Position numbers and translations under genes: made by a program. 64,000 nt of DNA from assembly GCF_016595215.1 (NCBI RefSeq), contig NZ_JAENHK010000010.1:620001-684000 (forward strand). Reading direction: 5' to 3'. The notes below the pieces were generated by a model. That model did no database searches and was not told where the DNA came from. It saw only the letters and a program-made list of their open reading frames with translations. Of this stretch, positions 50,319 to 58,690 are shown in pieces (positions within the stretch are counted from its first letter, which is position 1; every line of letters starts with the position of its first letter). Source of the DNA: Chryseobacterium paridis. Its GTDB lineage: Bacteria; Bacteroidota; Bacteroidia; Flavobacteriales; Weeksellaceae.

Positions 50319-51416
50319 TTAGAAGTCTTTGAAATTTTTCCCCAAATGTTCTTCTATTACAAAGAATGGATCTTCTTTAAGGGTATGTCCTCTCATATCT
50401 ATAAGACTTACTTTACTCATCATACGAAGCATAATTCTTCTTTCACAAGAATGTTCTACACCATTAATATTTCTTACTCCGGCACGGAAAGCTGATCTTC
50501 CATGGGCACATAAGTGATTATTTACGATGATAACATCTCCTGATTGTGGAGTAAAATCTGAATAGATCAGATCTTTTGCTTCCTGCCAGAACTTACTAAG
50601 TGCATGATGAGCAATATCTGTCTGCTTGATATCAGGATTAAATAATTGCTCTGCAGCATCAAATCTCATAAATGGCAACTCCTTATTTCCATACAAAATA
50701 GCATCTAAAGTATCTATTTCATCTGCTTCATTCTGCAAATTAGCATCTTTAGGAATTTTAAAGATCGGGTCAAACAAAGGCCTATACTCTTCATGAATCG
50801 TTTCATGTGACCGGATCGAGTATAGAGTAGAAGGTACCTGCTCTTCATTACGAATATACATAAAGCTTAAAAAATCAGCCTGATGTTTAAGAAAGGCATC
50901 TTCTGTATGTACATATAAATCAGTCGCTGATCCAGACCCTGTCTGGGTTTCACGCATTTTTTCATCTGGAATGATCGCATGGATCAAACCTCCTCCTTTA
51001 CGCTGTGAGTAATATTGTACAGGCTTAGAGGGAAGAGCTCCATGTAATAATGCACATGCAAACCCATATTGATTAAATTTTGAATAATCTGCCGATTGCC
51101 AATTGGCAGGGGTAGTACCTATTTTTTCCTGATCAATATCAAAAAGCCCCTGGAATATAAGGGCACCATATTGATCTTTGGAAAAATCACTGGCAAATGA
51201 TGCTAAGACTTTTAATAGTCTTTCCGGTAGGAAATATGATGCAAGCTGATGAACCTGCATTACAAACTCTCTATTTTCAAAAGTTTCATATTTTCTTTCA
51301 AGATGATCTACAGCATCCTTGATCATCTTACGCTCACTATCTGTAATTTCAATGGCTACAGGAAGTACTCTTTCCATAGTCAAACTGCTTTCTTCAAGAA
51401 TTTTTAGAGAATTCAT
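50319..51416 (-). CDS. 2-oxoglutarate dioxygenase, clavaminate-synthase-like (probable lysine 4-hydroxylase)
   Basis: A 365-residue Fe(II)/2-oxoglutarate oxygenase. The iron ligands are His170 and Glu172 in YVHTEDAF (the HxE form) and a distal His in CAHGRSAFRAG, with a conserved Arg pair in SCERRIMLRM. HxE sites and this length are shared by amino-acid hydroxylases such as AsnO, VioC and the KDO lysine 4-hydroxylases that I recall from Flavobacterium and Chitinophaga. It is transcribed away from a siderophore operon whose first gene is an amino-acid decarboxylase. 4-Hydroxylysine would be decarboxylated to 3-hydroxycadaverine. Arginine or another amino acid is possible; the lysine call is inference. 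Confidence 0.75.
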   Translation of the reverse strand: MNSLKILEESSLTMERVLPVAIEITDSERKMIKDAVDHLERKYETFENREFVMQVHQLASYFLPERLLKVLASFASDFSKDQYGALIFQGLFDIDQEKIGTTPANWQSADYSKFNQYGFACALLHGALPSKPVQYYSQRKGGGLIHAIIPDEKMRETQTGSGSATDLYVHTEDAFLKHQADFLSFMYIRNEEQVPSTLYSIRSHETIHEEYRPLFDPIFKIPKDANLQNEADEIDTLDAILYGNKELPFMRFDAAEQLFNPDIKQTDIAHHALSKFWQEAKDLIYSDFTPQSGDVIIVNNHLCAHGRSAFRAGVRNINGVEHSCERRIMLRMMSKVSLIDMRGHTLKEDPFFVIEEHLGKNFKDF

Positions 51417-51427
51417 TAAAAAAAATT

Positions 51428-51455
51428 TTGTGTTAGGATTAAATTATTATATTTG
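51428..51455 (+). promoter_or_regulatory. Promoter of the siderophore operon
   Basis: TTG at 51428-51430, 17-bp spacer, then TATATTTG at 51448-51455: an exact match to the Bacteroidota promoter. Transcription would start near 51461, giving a leader of about 170 nt before the ATG at 51630. Confidence 0.7.
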
Positions 51456-51462
51456 TTTTTAA

Positions 51463-51475
51463 TTATTCTAAATAA
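51463..51475. promoter_or_regulatory. Fur-like palindrome between facing promoters
   Basis: TTATTCTAAATAA has 5-bp perfect arms around CTA. It lies just downstream of the plus-strand -7 element and the minus-strand -7 element, between both predicted start points, so one bound dimer could repress both. Iron-regulator identity (Fur) is inferred from position and gene content. Confidence 0.45.
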
Positions 51476-51487
51476 CAATTGCGTTGT

Positions 51488-51517
51488 CAAATTTATGAAT
51501 TTTTAATTAAGTACCAA
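51488..51517 (-). promoter_or_regulatory. Promoter of the dioxygenase gene
   Basis: On the minus strand, TAAATTTG (complement of 51488-51495) and TTG (complement of 51515-51517) with 19 bp between, matching the consensus. Transcription would start near 51481. Confidence 0.7.
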
Positions 51518-51542
51518 ATAAAAAATGCAAAAAAATAAAACT

Positions 51543-51618
51543 TAACGTATTGATTACGAGAAAGATAAACCATGTCTTTTAGATAGATAAAACTCCACAA
51601 TTTTTTCAATCAACGTTA
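51543..51618 (+). promoter_or_regulatory. Possible long-range leader stem in the siderophore operon
   Basis: TAACGT and TGATT at 51543-51548 and 51551-51555 pair with ACGTTA (51613-51618) and AATCA (51608-51612), leaving a 2-nt bulge and a 52-nt loop. The stem ends 11 nt before the start codon. Confidence 0.3.
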
Positions 51619-51629
51619 TAAATAAATAT

Positions 51630-53153
51630 ATGAACAACGAAATTTTGCCTCACGAGGAAGTGATAAATGATACTTTGAATCACTTTTCGGGGAAATTTGA
51701 AAACATTTTTCATCAAGATAATTATGATCACTATCGTTCCGCAATCCATGACACCTTAGATCTGGTTGGAACATTTCTTCATAGAAACGACAAACCATTT
51801 AGCGGTATAGAAGCTAAAACAATGAAAAAGATGGTTCAGCACATCGATCTGAACCAAAAACTTTCTTCTTATGAAGAAGTATTAAAGGAAGTAGATGAAA
51901 TTTATGTACAACATGCTACTGCCTTTCACCTTCCACAATATGTTGCCCATCTTAACTGTCCTATTGTTATTCCGGCATTAGCAGGAGAAATCCTTGTCAG
52001 CGCTATTAATTCTTCACAAGATACTTATGACCAAAGTGCCGGTGGTACTTTCATGGAAAGAAAACTGATCGACTGGACTGCAGAAAGATTAGGGTATACT
52101 ACAGAAAGTGATGGTGTATTTACAGCGGGTGGATCACAAAGTAACCTAATGGGATTGGTAATGATGAGAGATGTCTTCTCTCAAAAGAATCTAAATCATA
52201 ATATAAAACAAGATGGTCTTCCACCTGAAGCCAGCCGTTTTAGAATTTTCATTTCGGATAAAGCCCATTTCAGCAATTCAAAAAATGCATCGATCATGGG
52301 ATTGGGTGAAAAATCTATTGTAAAGGTTCCTACCGACAATGAGTTCCGTATGGATATTACAATGCTTCAAAAATACATGAAGAGAGAGATTCTTTTAGGA
52401 AATATTCCTATCGGAATTATCGCTACAGCAGGAACTACAGACTTTGGTAATGTAGATCCTTTGGAAGATATCGCTAATATAGCAGCACAACATAATATAT
52501 GGATGCACGTAGATGCAGCGTATGGCTGTGCTTTATTGCTAAGTGCCAAATACCGTCACTTATTAAATGGTATAGAAAAAGCAGACTCTGTGACAATAGA
52601 TTATCACAAATCATTCTTTCAGCCAATCAGCAGCAGTGCTTTCATCGTTAAAAACAAAAGAGAACTAAGAATCCTGAAACACCATGCAGATTATCTGAAT
52701 CCTGCAGAAATGGATGAGGAGGAGATTCCTGCACAAATCAATAAATCTATTATACAAAGTACCCGCAGATTTGATGCTTTAAAACTATGGTTTACTTTGA
52801 GAATGATGGGTCAGGAACAATTAGCCGAATATACAGACAGGATCATTGATCTTACTAAGGATGTAGCAGAAATGATCACTGAAAATCAGGAATTTGAATT
52901 ATTAACTCATACAGATCTTAGTGTATTGGTATTCCGTTATTTGAGATCTGACATTGAGGATCTGAATGCTTTAAACTTACATGTAAAAATGAAGTTGTTC
53001 TACAGTGGAGAAATCCTTGTAGCAAGCACTAAAGTTGATGGTCAGTTCTACCTCAAATTTACTTTCCTGAATCCTATTACAACGACAGAGGACGTTCACC
53101 AAATTTTAAACACAATAAAAAAACATGGAGAAGACTTTGGAACAACAAACTAA
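51630..53153 (+). CDS. PLP-dependent amino-acid decarboxylase (lysine / diaminobutyrate type)
   Basis: A 507-residue group II decarboxylase. The PLP Lys327 lies in TIDYHKSFFQP, preceded by VDAAYGCALLL whose Asp pairs with the pyridine nitrogen; GGSQSNLMGLVMMRD is the family's phosphate-binding region. Homologues in siderophore clusters make cadaverine from lysine (DesA) or 1,3-diaminopropane from 2,4-diaminobutyrate (RhbB). Next to a predicted lysine hydroxylase, the likely product here is 3-hydroxycadaverine. It is the first gene of the operon, and the synthetase gene overlaps its end by 29 bp. Confidence 0.87.
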   Translation: MNNEILPHEEVINDTLNHFSGKFENIFHQDNYDHYRSAIHDTLDLVGTFLHRNDKPFSGIEAKTMKKMVQHIDLNQKLSSYEEVLKEVDEIYVQHATAFHLPQYVAHLNCPIVIPALAGEILVSAINSSQDTYDQSAGGTFMERKLIDWTAERLGYTTESDGVFTAGGSQSNLMGLVMMRDVFSQKNLNHNIKQDGLPPEASRFRIFISDKAHFSNSKNASIMGLGEKSIVKVPTDNEFRMDITMLQKYMKREILLGNIPIGIIATAGTTDFGNVDPLEDIANIAAQHNIWMHVDAAYGCALLLSAKYRHLLNGIEKADSVTIDYHKSFFQPISSSAFIVKNKRELRILKHHADYLNPAEMDEEEIPAQINKSIIQSTRRFDALKLWFTLRMMGQEQLAEYTDRIIDLTKDVAEMITENQEFELLTHTDLSVLVFRYLRSDIEDLNALNLHVKMKLFYSGEILVASTKVDGQFYLKFTFLNPITTTEDVHQILNTIKKHGEDFGTTN

Positions 53154-55551
53154 GTTGACGGAAAAAGCACAGAAAATTGCAAGCAGGATCCTGCTAAACG
53201 GTATGCTTCGGGAACTTGGGAATGGAAAATTTTACGAAGGAACTCCAAAATACGATACATTAACGGCTAAAGCACTGGGAAATAGTGGCTATCCATTGCA
53301 TATAAGATTTGAATTAAAGAAAAGTGATCTCTTCTTATTTGCTCCTGTTTCTTATCGTTCTGAAAGTGCATTTCATGATTATGGAACGTCTTTATGGGCG
53401 GTTGATCATAAAAACCAAACTGTTTTTGAAGTAGATATCGATCAGCTGATCGTGCTGGTTTATACAGAGTTTTCTGAACAATTTAACGAACAGGGACTTG
53501 CGTTATTTGCTACAAGAATTCAGAGCAGCTGTAGAAACCTTGAATTAATAATGGAATCGGGATCACAGGAAAATGATGCTGTAACCTATTCTTTTCTGGA
53601 ATCTGAGCAGAGACTTCCGGTAGGACATAATCTCCATCCTTTTACTAAAGCGAGAATGGGATTCTCTCAAGAAGAGCAGCTTCTTTACGGTCCGGAATTC
53701 AATAAGGGAATTCAGCTGGAATATTTTCTGGTACACAAAAGTTGTGTCAAAGAAAACTCTGTTTTAGAAATTCCATATAATGAATTCCTAAAGAGCGTTG
53801 TTTCCTTACCTGAGGATCTTGAACAAAAATATCTCACAGGGGATGAAAAAATCTCTGATTTTTATACTGTACCATGCCATCCGTGGGAATCAAGTTATCT
53901 GTTATCTTCCCAAGATGGTGCAGAGATGATCAAAAACCGCTCTTTGATTCACGTGGGCGTATTGGGAGAGGAATTTTATTCAACGTCTTCCATAAGAAGT
54001 ATGTACAGCCCTAATATCTCGTGGATGCCTAAGTTTTCTTTAAACGTTCTTTTAACAAGTTCAATAAGAATAAATTCCGAAAAGGATTTAAAAAGAGGTT
54101 ACGCATCTGCTTTATGGCGTCAATATGCAGCTTCTGCATTTGAAAAAGATTTTGATCAATTCAAACTTCTTCTGGAGCCTATAACATTGGGCGTCTATCA
54201 TAATGGTAAAAATATCGACAGCCTTAACCTGCTGATCCGTGAAAACCCATTTTCGCCAAATGATAAAACATTACTTCTAGCAAGGTTGTGTCAGGATGAA
54301 CTCGTAGATCAACAAACCTTCGTAAAGCGATTTTTTGAAGATGTTTCTGCTCAAGTAGGATTAGGTCTTGAAGAATCAATAACGATTTGGTTTGAGAAGT
54401 ATATTCAATTATTGATTGCTCCTTTAAATCACTTATTTGCTCACTATGGAATGGCTCCGGAAGCGCATCAGCAGAATTTGCTTATCCAACTGGATGATCA
54501 ATTGCTTCCACAGACTCTTTTTGTAAGAGATGCACAAGGATACCTGTTAAGAGAAAGTTCAAGACCACAGTATGCTGATCTTTCAAAAGATTATCCGGAG
54601 ATCAATGATCTTTTCATCAAAGATGAGCGTCTTTTAGATATCATTTCACATCATCTTCTGGTAAGTAATCTGGCCGCATTGATAGCTTCATTAGGTAAAA
54701 CAGGCTGGGTACATGAAAGAAAACTGATTAATATTTTATATAAAGAATTTGAACAACTTCATAAAACCAACCCATCGGACCTTACCACATATGCTTTAAA
54801 GAATCGTTACTGGTTAACAAAATCAAACTTGCAATCAGCTATTCTTGATGTAAACGGTGGAGTGAATGCATCAGCAATTTCCTATGCTAAAGTTCCGAAT
54901 CTTCTTCACAAATATTTCTTCTCAGACCAGTTGATCAATCCGAGAGGAGAGGATATTGTCCTGAGACGCTATTTTGAGAAAGAAGATGTTACAATTACCA
55001 TGCGTCCAATCAACCTTAATGAAGATCTTGAAATGCTTCATGAATGGTTTAACAGGGAGCACGCTGTAAAAGTTTGGCAAATGAACTGGCCAATAGATGA
55101 ATTGGAAACCTATTACCGCCTGATGCTACCCAACGATGAGGGACATAGTTATATCGTATTCAGCAATGATGAACCTTCATGTAATATTGAAGTGTATTGG
55201 CCATGCAAAGATATCGTAGGGGACTATTATGATGTATTGCCTACAGACTATGGAACGCATCAGTTCATAGCTCCTACGGATCCTAAGAAAAAATATGTTT
55301 CTCCTTCAACACAATCGATGGTAGATTATGTATTTGCTCAGCCACAAGTTGGAAAAATGGTTGGCGAAGGTTCTGTGGATTCTCGCGCATCGATGATGAA
55401 CAAAGCACATGTCGGTTTTAAAGTAGACAAGGTAATTGAAATGCCACACAAAACGGCAAATCTTAATTTCTGCTACAGAGAATGGTATTGGGAAAAATTC
55501 CCTCAAAACAAAGATGTACAAATCACTGCAAAAATTGCTAAACATGACTAA
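53125..55551 (+). CDS. NIS synthetase (IucA/IucC) fused to GNAT acyltransferase
   Basis: An 808-residue two-domain enzyme. Residues 1 to about 610 are an IucA/IucC-type ATP-dependent siderophore synthetase with the HPWE motif near residue 252, SIRSMYSPNISWMPKFSLNV and KTLFVRDAQGYLLRESS-type active-site segments. Residues about 620-800 are a RhbD/IucB-like GNAT domain (ITMRPINLNEDLEMLHEWFN and the terminal CYREWYWEKFP). The synthetase forms an amide from an N-hydroxylated diamine and an acid using ATP; the GNAT domain acylates the N-hydroxy nitrogen. In rhizobactin 1021 these are separate proteins (RhbC, RhbD). The ATG at 53125 overlaps the upstream gene by 29 bp. Confidence 0.88.
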   Translation: MEKTLEQQTKLTEKAQKIASRILLNGMLRELGNGKFYEGTPKYDTLTAKALGNSGYPLHIRFELKKSDLFLFAPVSYRSESAFHDYGTSLWAVDHKNQTVFEVDIDQLIVLVYTEFSEQFNEQGLALFATRIQSSCRNLELIMESGSQENDAVTYSFLESEQRLPVGHNLHPFTKARMGFSQEEQLLYGPEFNKGIQLEYFLVHKSCVKENSVLEIPYNEFLKSVVSLPEDLEQKYLTGDEKISDFYTVPCHPWESSYLLSSQDGAEMIKNRSLIHVGVLGEEFYSTSSIRSMYSPNISWMPKFSLNVLLTSSIRINSEKDLKRGYASALWRQYAASAFEKDFDQFKLLLEPITLGVYHNGKNIDSLNLLIRENPFSPNDKTLLLARLCQDELVDQQTFVKRFFEDVSAQVGLGLEESITIWFEKYIQLLIAPLNHLFAHYGMAPEAHQQNLLIQLDDQLLPQTLFVRDAQGYLLRESSRPQYADLSKDYPEINDLFIKDERLLDIISHHLLVSNLAALIASLGKTGWVHERKLINILYKEFEQLHKTNPSDLTTYALKNRYWLTKSNLQSAILDVNGGVNASAISYAKVPNLLHKYFFSDQLINPRGEDIVLRRYFEKEDVTITMRPINLNEDLEMLHEWFNREHAVKVWQMNWPIDELETYYRLMLPNDEGHSYIVFSNDEPSCNIEVYWPCKDIVGDYYDVLPTDYGTHQFIAPTDPKKKYVSPSTQSMVDYVFAQPQVGKMVGEGSVDSRASMMNKAHVGFKVDKVIEMPHKTANLNFCYREWYWEKFPQNKDVQITAKIAKHD

Positions 55552-56863
55552 TGATACAATATATAATGTAATTGGAATAGGTATCGGGCCTTTCAACTTA
55601 GGGCTGGCCGCTTTATCCAATCCGATTTCTGAATTAAAAACACTTTTTCTTGACCAAAGAGATGGCTTCGACTGGCATCCGGGATTAATGATTGACCATG
55701 TAACATTACAGACACCATTTTTGTGTGACTGTGTTTCAATGGCAGATCCTACGAGTCCTCTGAGTTTATTGAACTATTTAAAGGAAACCAACAGGCTGTA
55801 TAAATTCTTTATCAGAGAAGATTTCTTCATCCCTCGTAAAGAATATAACCGTTATTGCCAATGGGTAGTAGATCAATTGCCACAATGCCGTTTCTCTACG
55901 CAGGTTGTAGATATTATCTATGAAGATGGTCTTTATCTGATCACGACACTTCATACAAAAACAAAAGAAGCAGTAGTTTATAAAGCAGAAAGATTAATAC
56001 TGGGAACAGGAACTCAGCCTCATATCCCTTCTTTTATACCAAAGGAAGATTCTCGTATTCTTCATACCAGTTCTTATTTATATAGAAAGGAAGAGCTTTT
56101 AGCTAAAGGTAAAAAAATAGCAGTGATCGGTTCAGGGCAAAGTGCTGCCGAAGTTTTTTATGACCTGCTTCAAAGTCGTAATGAAAACACTGAATTGGGT
56201 TGGTATTCCCGTCCGGATCGATTCTTCCCGATGGAATATGCAAAACTTACATTAGAGCTTACTTCTCCTGATTATGTAGATTATTTTTACAGCAGAGATG
56301 AAGCAGCACGCAAAACCATCTTAAGCAAGCAACAGGCACAGTTCAAGGGTATCAATTACGATCTTATCAATCAGATCTATGATTTCATCTACGATCTGAA
56401 TATTGATAACGCTGATCCAAAGCTTACCATCATTCCAAACAGCCAACTGGATAGGGTAGACAACAGTAATCCTGCTCGTCTGACACTGGAATTTACACAG
56501 AAAGAACAGGATATCCCTTATGAGCAGGAAGCAGATTATCTGGTAATAGGAACAGGATACCGTTATCATGAACCTTCATTTTTACAGAATATAGAATCAA
56601 GGATTAAAAGAGATTCCAATGGTTTATTTGCTGTTGGCAGAAACTATTCCATAGACCATAATGGTGGTGAGATTTACGTGCTTCACGCAGAAGTACACAC
56701 GCATAGCTATATTTCTACTGATTTAGGAATGGCAGCTTATCGTAATTCTTATATCATCAATGATATTCTGGGAAGAGAGCATTATAAAATTGAAAAGAAA
56801 ATTGCTTTCCAGGATTTCGATGTCGAAAAATATTCTTCTATACCAACAACAGCTCAAATTTAA
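55544..56863 (+). CDS. Lysine/ornithine-type N-monooxygenase
   Basis: A 439-residue flavin-dependent N-hydroxylase of the RhbE/AlcA/DesB type. FAD-binding GIGIGPFNLGLA lies near residue 11, WHPGLMIDHVTLQTPFLCD is the substrate region, KIAVIGSGQSAAEVFYDL the NADPH motif and VIGTGYRYH the ATG-type C-terminal motif. It hydroxylates the amine of the diamine (or lysine) before acylation. The ATG at 55544, which overlaps the synthetase stop by 8 bp, is used; a longer in-frame leader lacks similarity. Confidence 0.92.
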   Translation: MTNDTIYNVIGIGIGPFNLGLAALSNPISELKTLFLDQRDGFDWHPGLMIDHVTLQTPFLCDCVSMADPTSPLSLLNYLKETNRLYKFFIREDFFIPRKEYNRYCQWVVDQLPQCRFSTQVVDIIYEDGLYLITTLHTKTKEAVVYKAERLILGTGTQPHIPSFIPKEDSRILHTSSYLYRKEELLAKGKKIAVIGSGQSAAEVFYDLLQSRNENTELGWYSRPDRFFPMEYAKLTLELTSPDYVDYFYSRDEAARKTILSKQQAQFKGINYDLINQIYDFIYDLNIDNADPKLTIIPNSQLDRVDNSNPARLTLEFTQKEQDIPYEQEADYLVIGTGYRYHEPSFLQNIESRIKRDSNGLFAVGRNYSIDHNGGEIYVLHAEVHTHSYISTDLGMAAYRNSYIINDILGREHYKIEKKIAFQDFDVEKYSSIPTTAQI

Positions 56864-56872
56864 TACCCTATT

Positions 56873-58690
56873 ATGAACAACACATTAAATAATACTACTA
56901 TAATCAGCCAGGAAAACTGGAACCAAGCCAACATTGATCTAATGGCTAAAAGCATTGCAGAATTAATGCATGAAGAACTGTTGAAACCAACAGCTGATTT
57001 TGAAGATGAAAAAGGATATACTGTCTTTAGATTGGAAACAGGAAAAGAAAATGTAACCTATAGCTTCAGAGGTCAGAAAAGACTTATGGACTATTGGCAT
57101 ATTGATAAAAGCAGCATCAAAAGACATGAAAACGGAAATATAAGTTCATCAATCGATGTTCCAAAATTCTTTTTGGAAATGCAGTCGGTATTCGATCTTG
57201 ATTCCAATACGTTAGCCCGATATACAGAGGAACTTCTGCATACATTATATTGTGATGCATTGATATTATCTGCCGGAACTATGTCTTCAAAAGATTTAGC
57301 GTCAAGTAACTATCAGACCGTAGAACATCAAATGACAGGACATCCTTGGGTAATCGTGAATAAAAGCAGACTAGGATTTTCTCCTACCGATCTTGAAAAA
57401 TTTGCCCCTGAAGCTAATGAAAATTTAAAAGTTTTATGGTTAGCTGCTCATAAAGACCGATCTTCTTTTCATTCTTTAGAACATATTGATCAGGAGGCAT
57501 TCTATAATTCTGAAATTGGAACTGAGTTGTATGAAAGTTTTAAACAAAAGCTGATCAATGAAGGAAAATCTGTTCAGGATTATAATTTAATTCCTGTACA
57601 CCCTTGGCAATGGGAGAATAAACTGAAAATTCACTTTGCAGGAGATATTGTTTCTGGAATTCTTATTCTATTAGGAGAAGGAAATGATATTTACAGTCCT
57701 CAACAAAGCATCCGTACTTTATTTAATGTAGAGCATCCTGAAAAAAGATATTTGAAAACAGCAGTATCAATTCTGAGTACAGGAAACATCAGAGGACTTT
57801 CTCCTAAGCAAATGCAAATAGCTCCATCTATTACAGATTGGGTAAAGGGATTAATAAAAGGAGATTCTTATCTTGAAACAAAAGGAACTATATTTTTAGG
57901 AGAAGAAGCTTCTATAGCTTACCTACATCCTCAGTATGGATCAATTGCCAGTGTACCTTATCAGTATAATGAATTTTTAGGAGCTTTATGGCGTGAAAGT
58001 GCTGATTCTTACTTAAAAGAAGATGAGGAAATGTTTACGATGGCTTCATTGCTTTATGTAGATAAAGAGGGTGTTCCATTGGTTCAGGCTTTTGCAGAAA
58101 AAGCAGGGATCAGTATCAAAGATTGGATCACCAATTATCTTGAGGCATATCTTACTCCTTTGCTTCACATCTATTATACACACTCTCTTTGTGTGACACC
58201 TCACGGAGAAAATATTATGGTTGTATTGAAAAACGGTATACCACAGAGAATCGTTATTAAAGATTTTGTGGATGATATTGTTTTAACTGCAGAAGCCAGA
58301 GAAAAATTGCCAGATCATTTAGCAGACGGACTAATACAATCTTCAAACAAAGAAAACGTTCCGTTGTCTATTCTTCTTGGAGTTTTTGATGCTTTCTTCA
58401 GATACTTATCCAATGTCTTGCATACACACTCTGATTTTAAAGAAGAAGAGTTCTGGACACTTGTTCATGAATGTGTGGAAAATTATAAACAGCATAATAG
58501 CCATTTGGAGGAACGATATGAGAAATACGATTTGTATGTTCCCACATTCAAAAGATTCTATATCAATAGTCTGCGTTTGAAAAATAATGGATACAGCGAA
58601 AACAAAGCATTTGCTATTCCAAGAAAAGATGGTGCATTGCCGAATCCTTTATATCAGATAGCCAATAAAAATTCGGTCGCGGCGGTATGA
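56873..58690 (+). CDS. NIS synthetase (IucA/IucC family, second copy)
   Basis: A 605-residue IucA/IucC-type synthetase (RhbF/AlcC-like). The motifs IPVHPWQWENKL (near residue 242), QQSIRTLFNVEHPEKRYLKT and CVTPHGENIMVVLKNG are intact. It adenylates a carboxylate of citrate and attaches an amine or hydroxylamine. With the first synthetase (53125) it would add two arms to citrate, one per enzyme. The gene starts 9 bp after the monooxygenase stop. Confidence 0.92.
   Translation: MNNTLNNTTIISQENWNQANIDLMAKSIAELMHEELLKPTADFEDEKGYTVFRLETGKENVTYSFRGQKRLMDYWHIDKSSIKRHENGNISSSIDVPKFFLEMQSVFDLDSNTLARYTEELLHTLYCDALILSAGTMSSKDLASSNYQTVEHQMTGHPWVIVNKSRLGFSPTDLEKFAPEANENLKVLWLAAHKDRSSFHSLEHIDQEAFYNSEIGTELYESFKQKLINEGKSVQDYNLIPVHPWQWENKLKIHFAGDIVSGILILLGEGNDIYSPQQSIRTLFNVEHPEKRYLKTAVSILSTGNIRGLSPKQMQIAPSITDWVKGLIKGDSYLETKGTIFLGEEASIAYLHPQYGSIASVPYQYNEFLGALWRESADSYLKEDEEMFTMASLLYVDKEGVPLVQAFAEKAGISIKDWITNYLEAYLTPLLHIYYTHSLCVTPHGENIMVVLKNGIPQRIVIKDFVDDIVLTAEAREKLPDHLADGLIQSSNKENVPLSILLGVFDAFFRYLSNVLHTHSDFKEEEFWTLVHECVENYKQHNSHLEERYEKYDLYVPTFKRFYINSLRLKNNGYSENKAFAIPRKDGALPNPLYQIANKNSVAAV

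Noticed and set aside
55436..55543. N-terminal extension of the N-monooxygenase
   Set aside because: The extra residues overlap the synthetase reading frame and precede the FAD motif without similarity; the ATG at 55544 is preferred.
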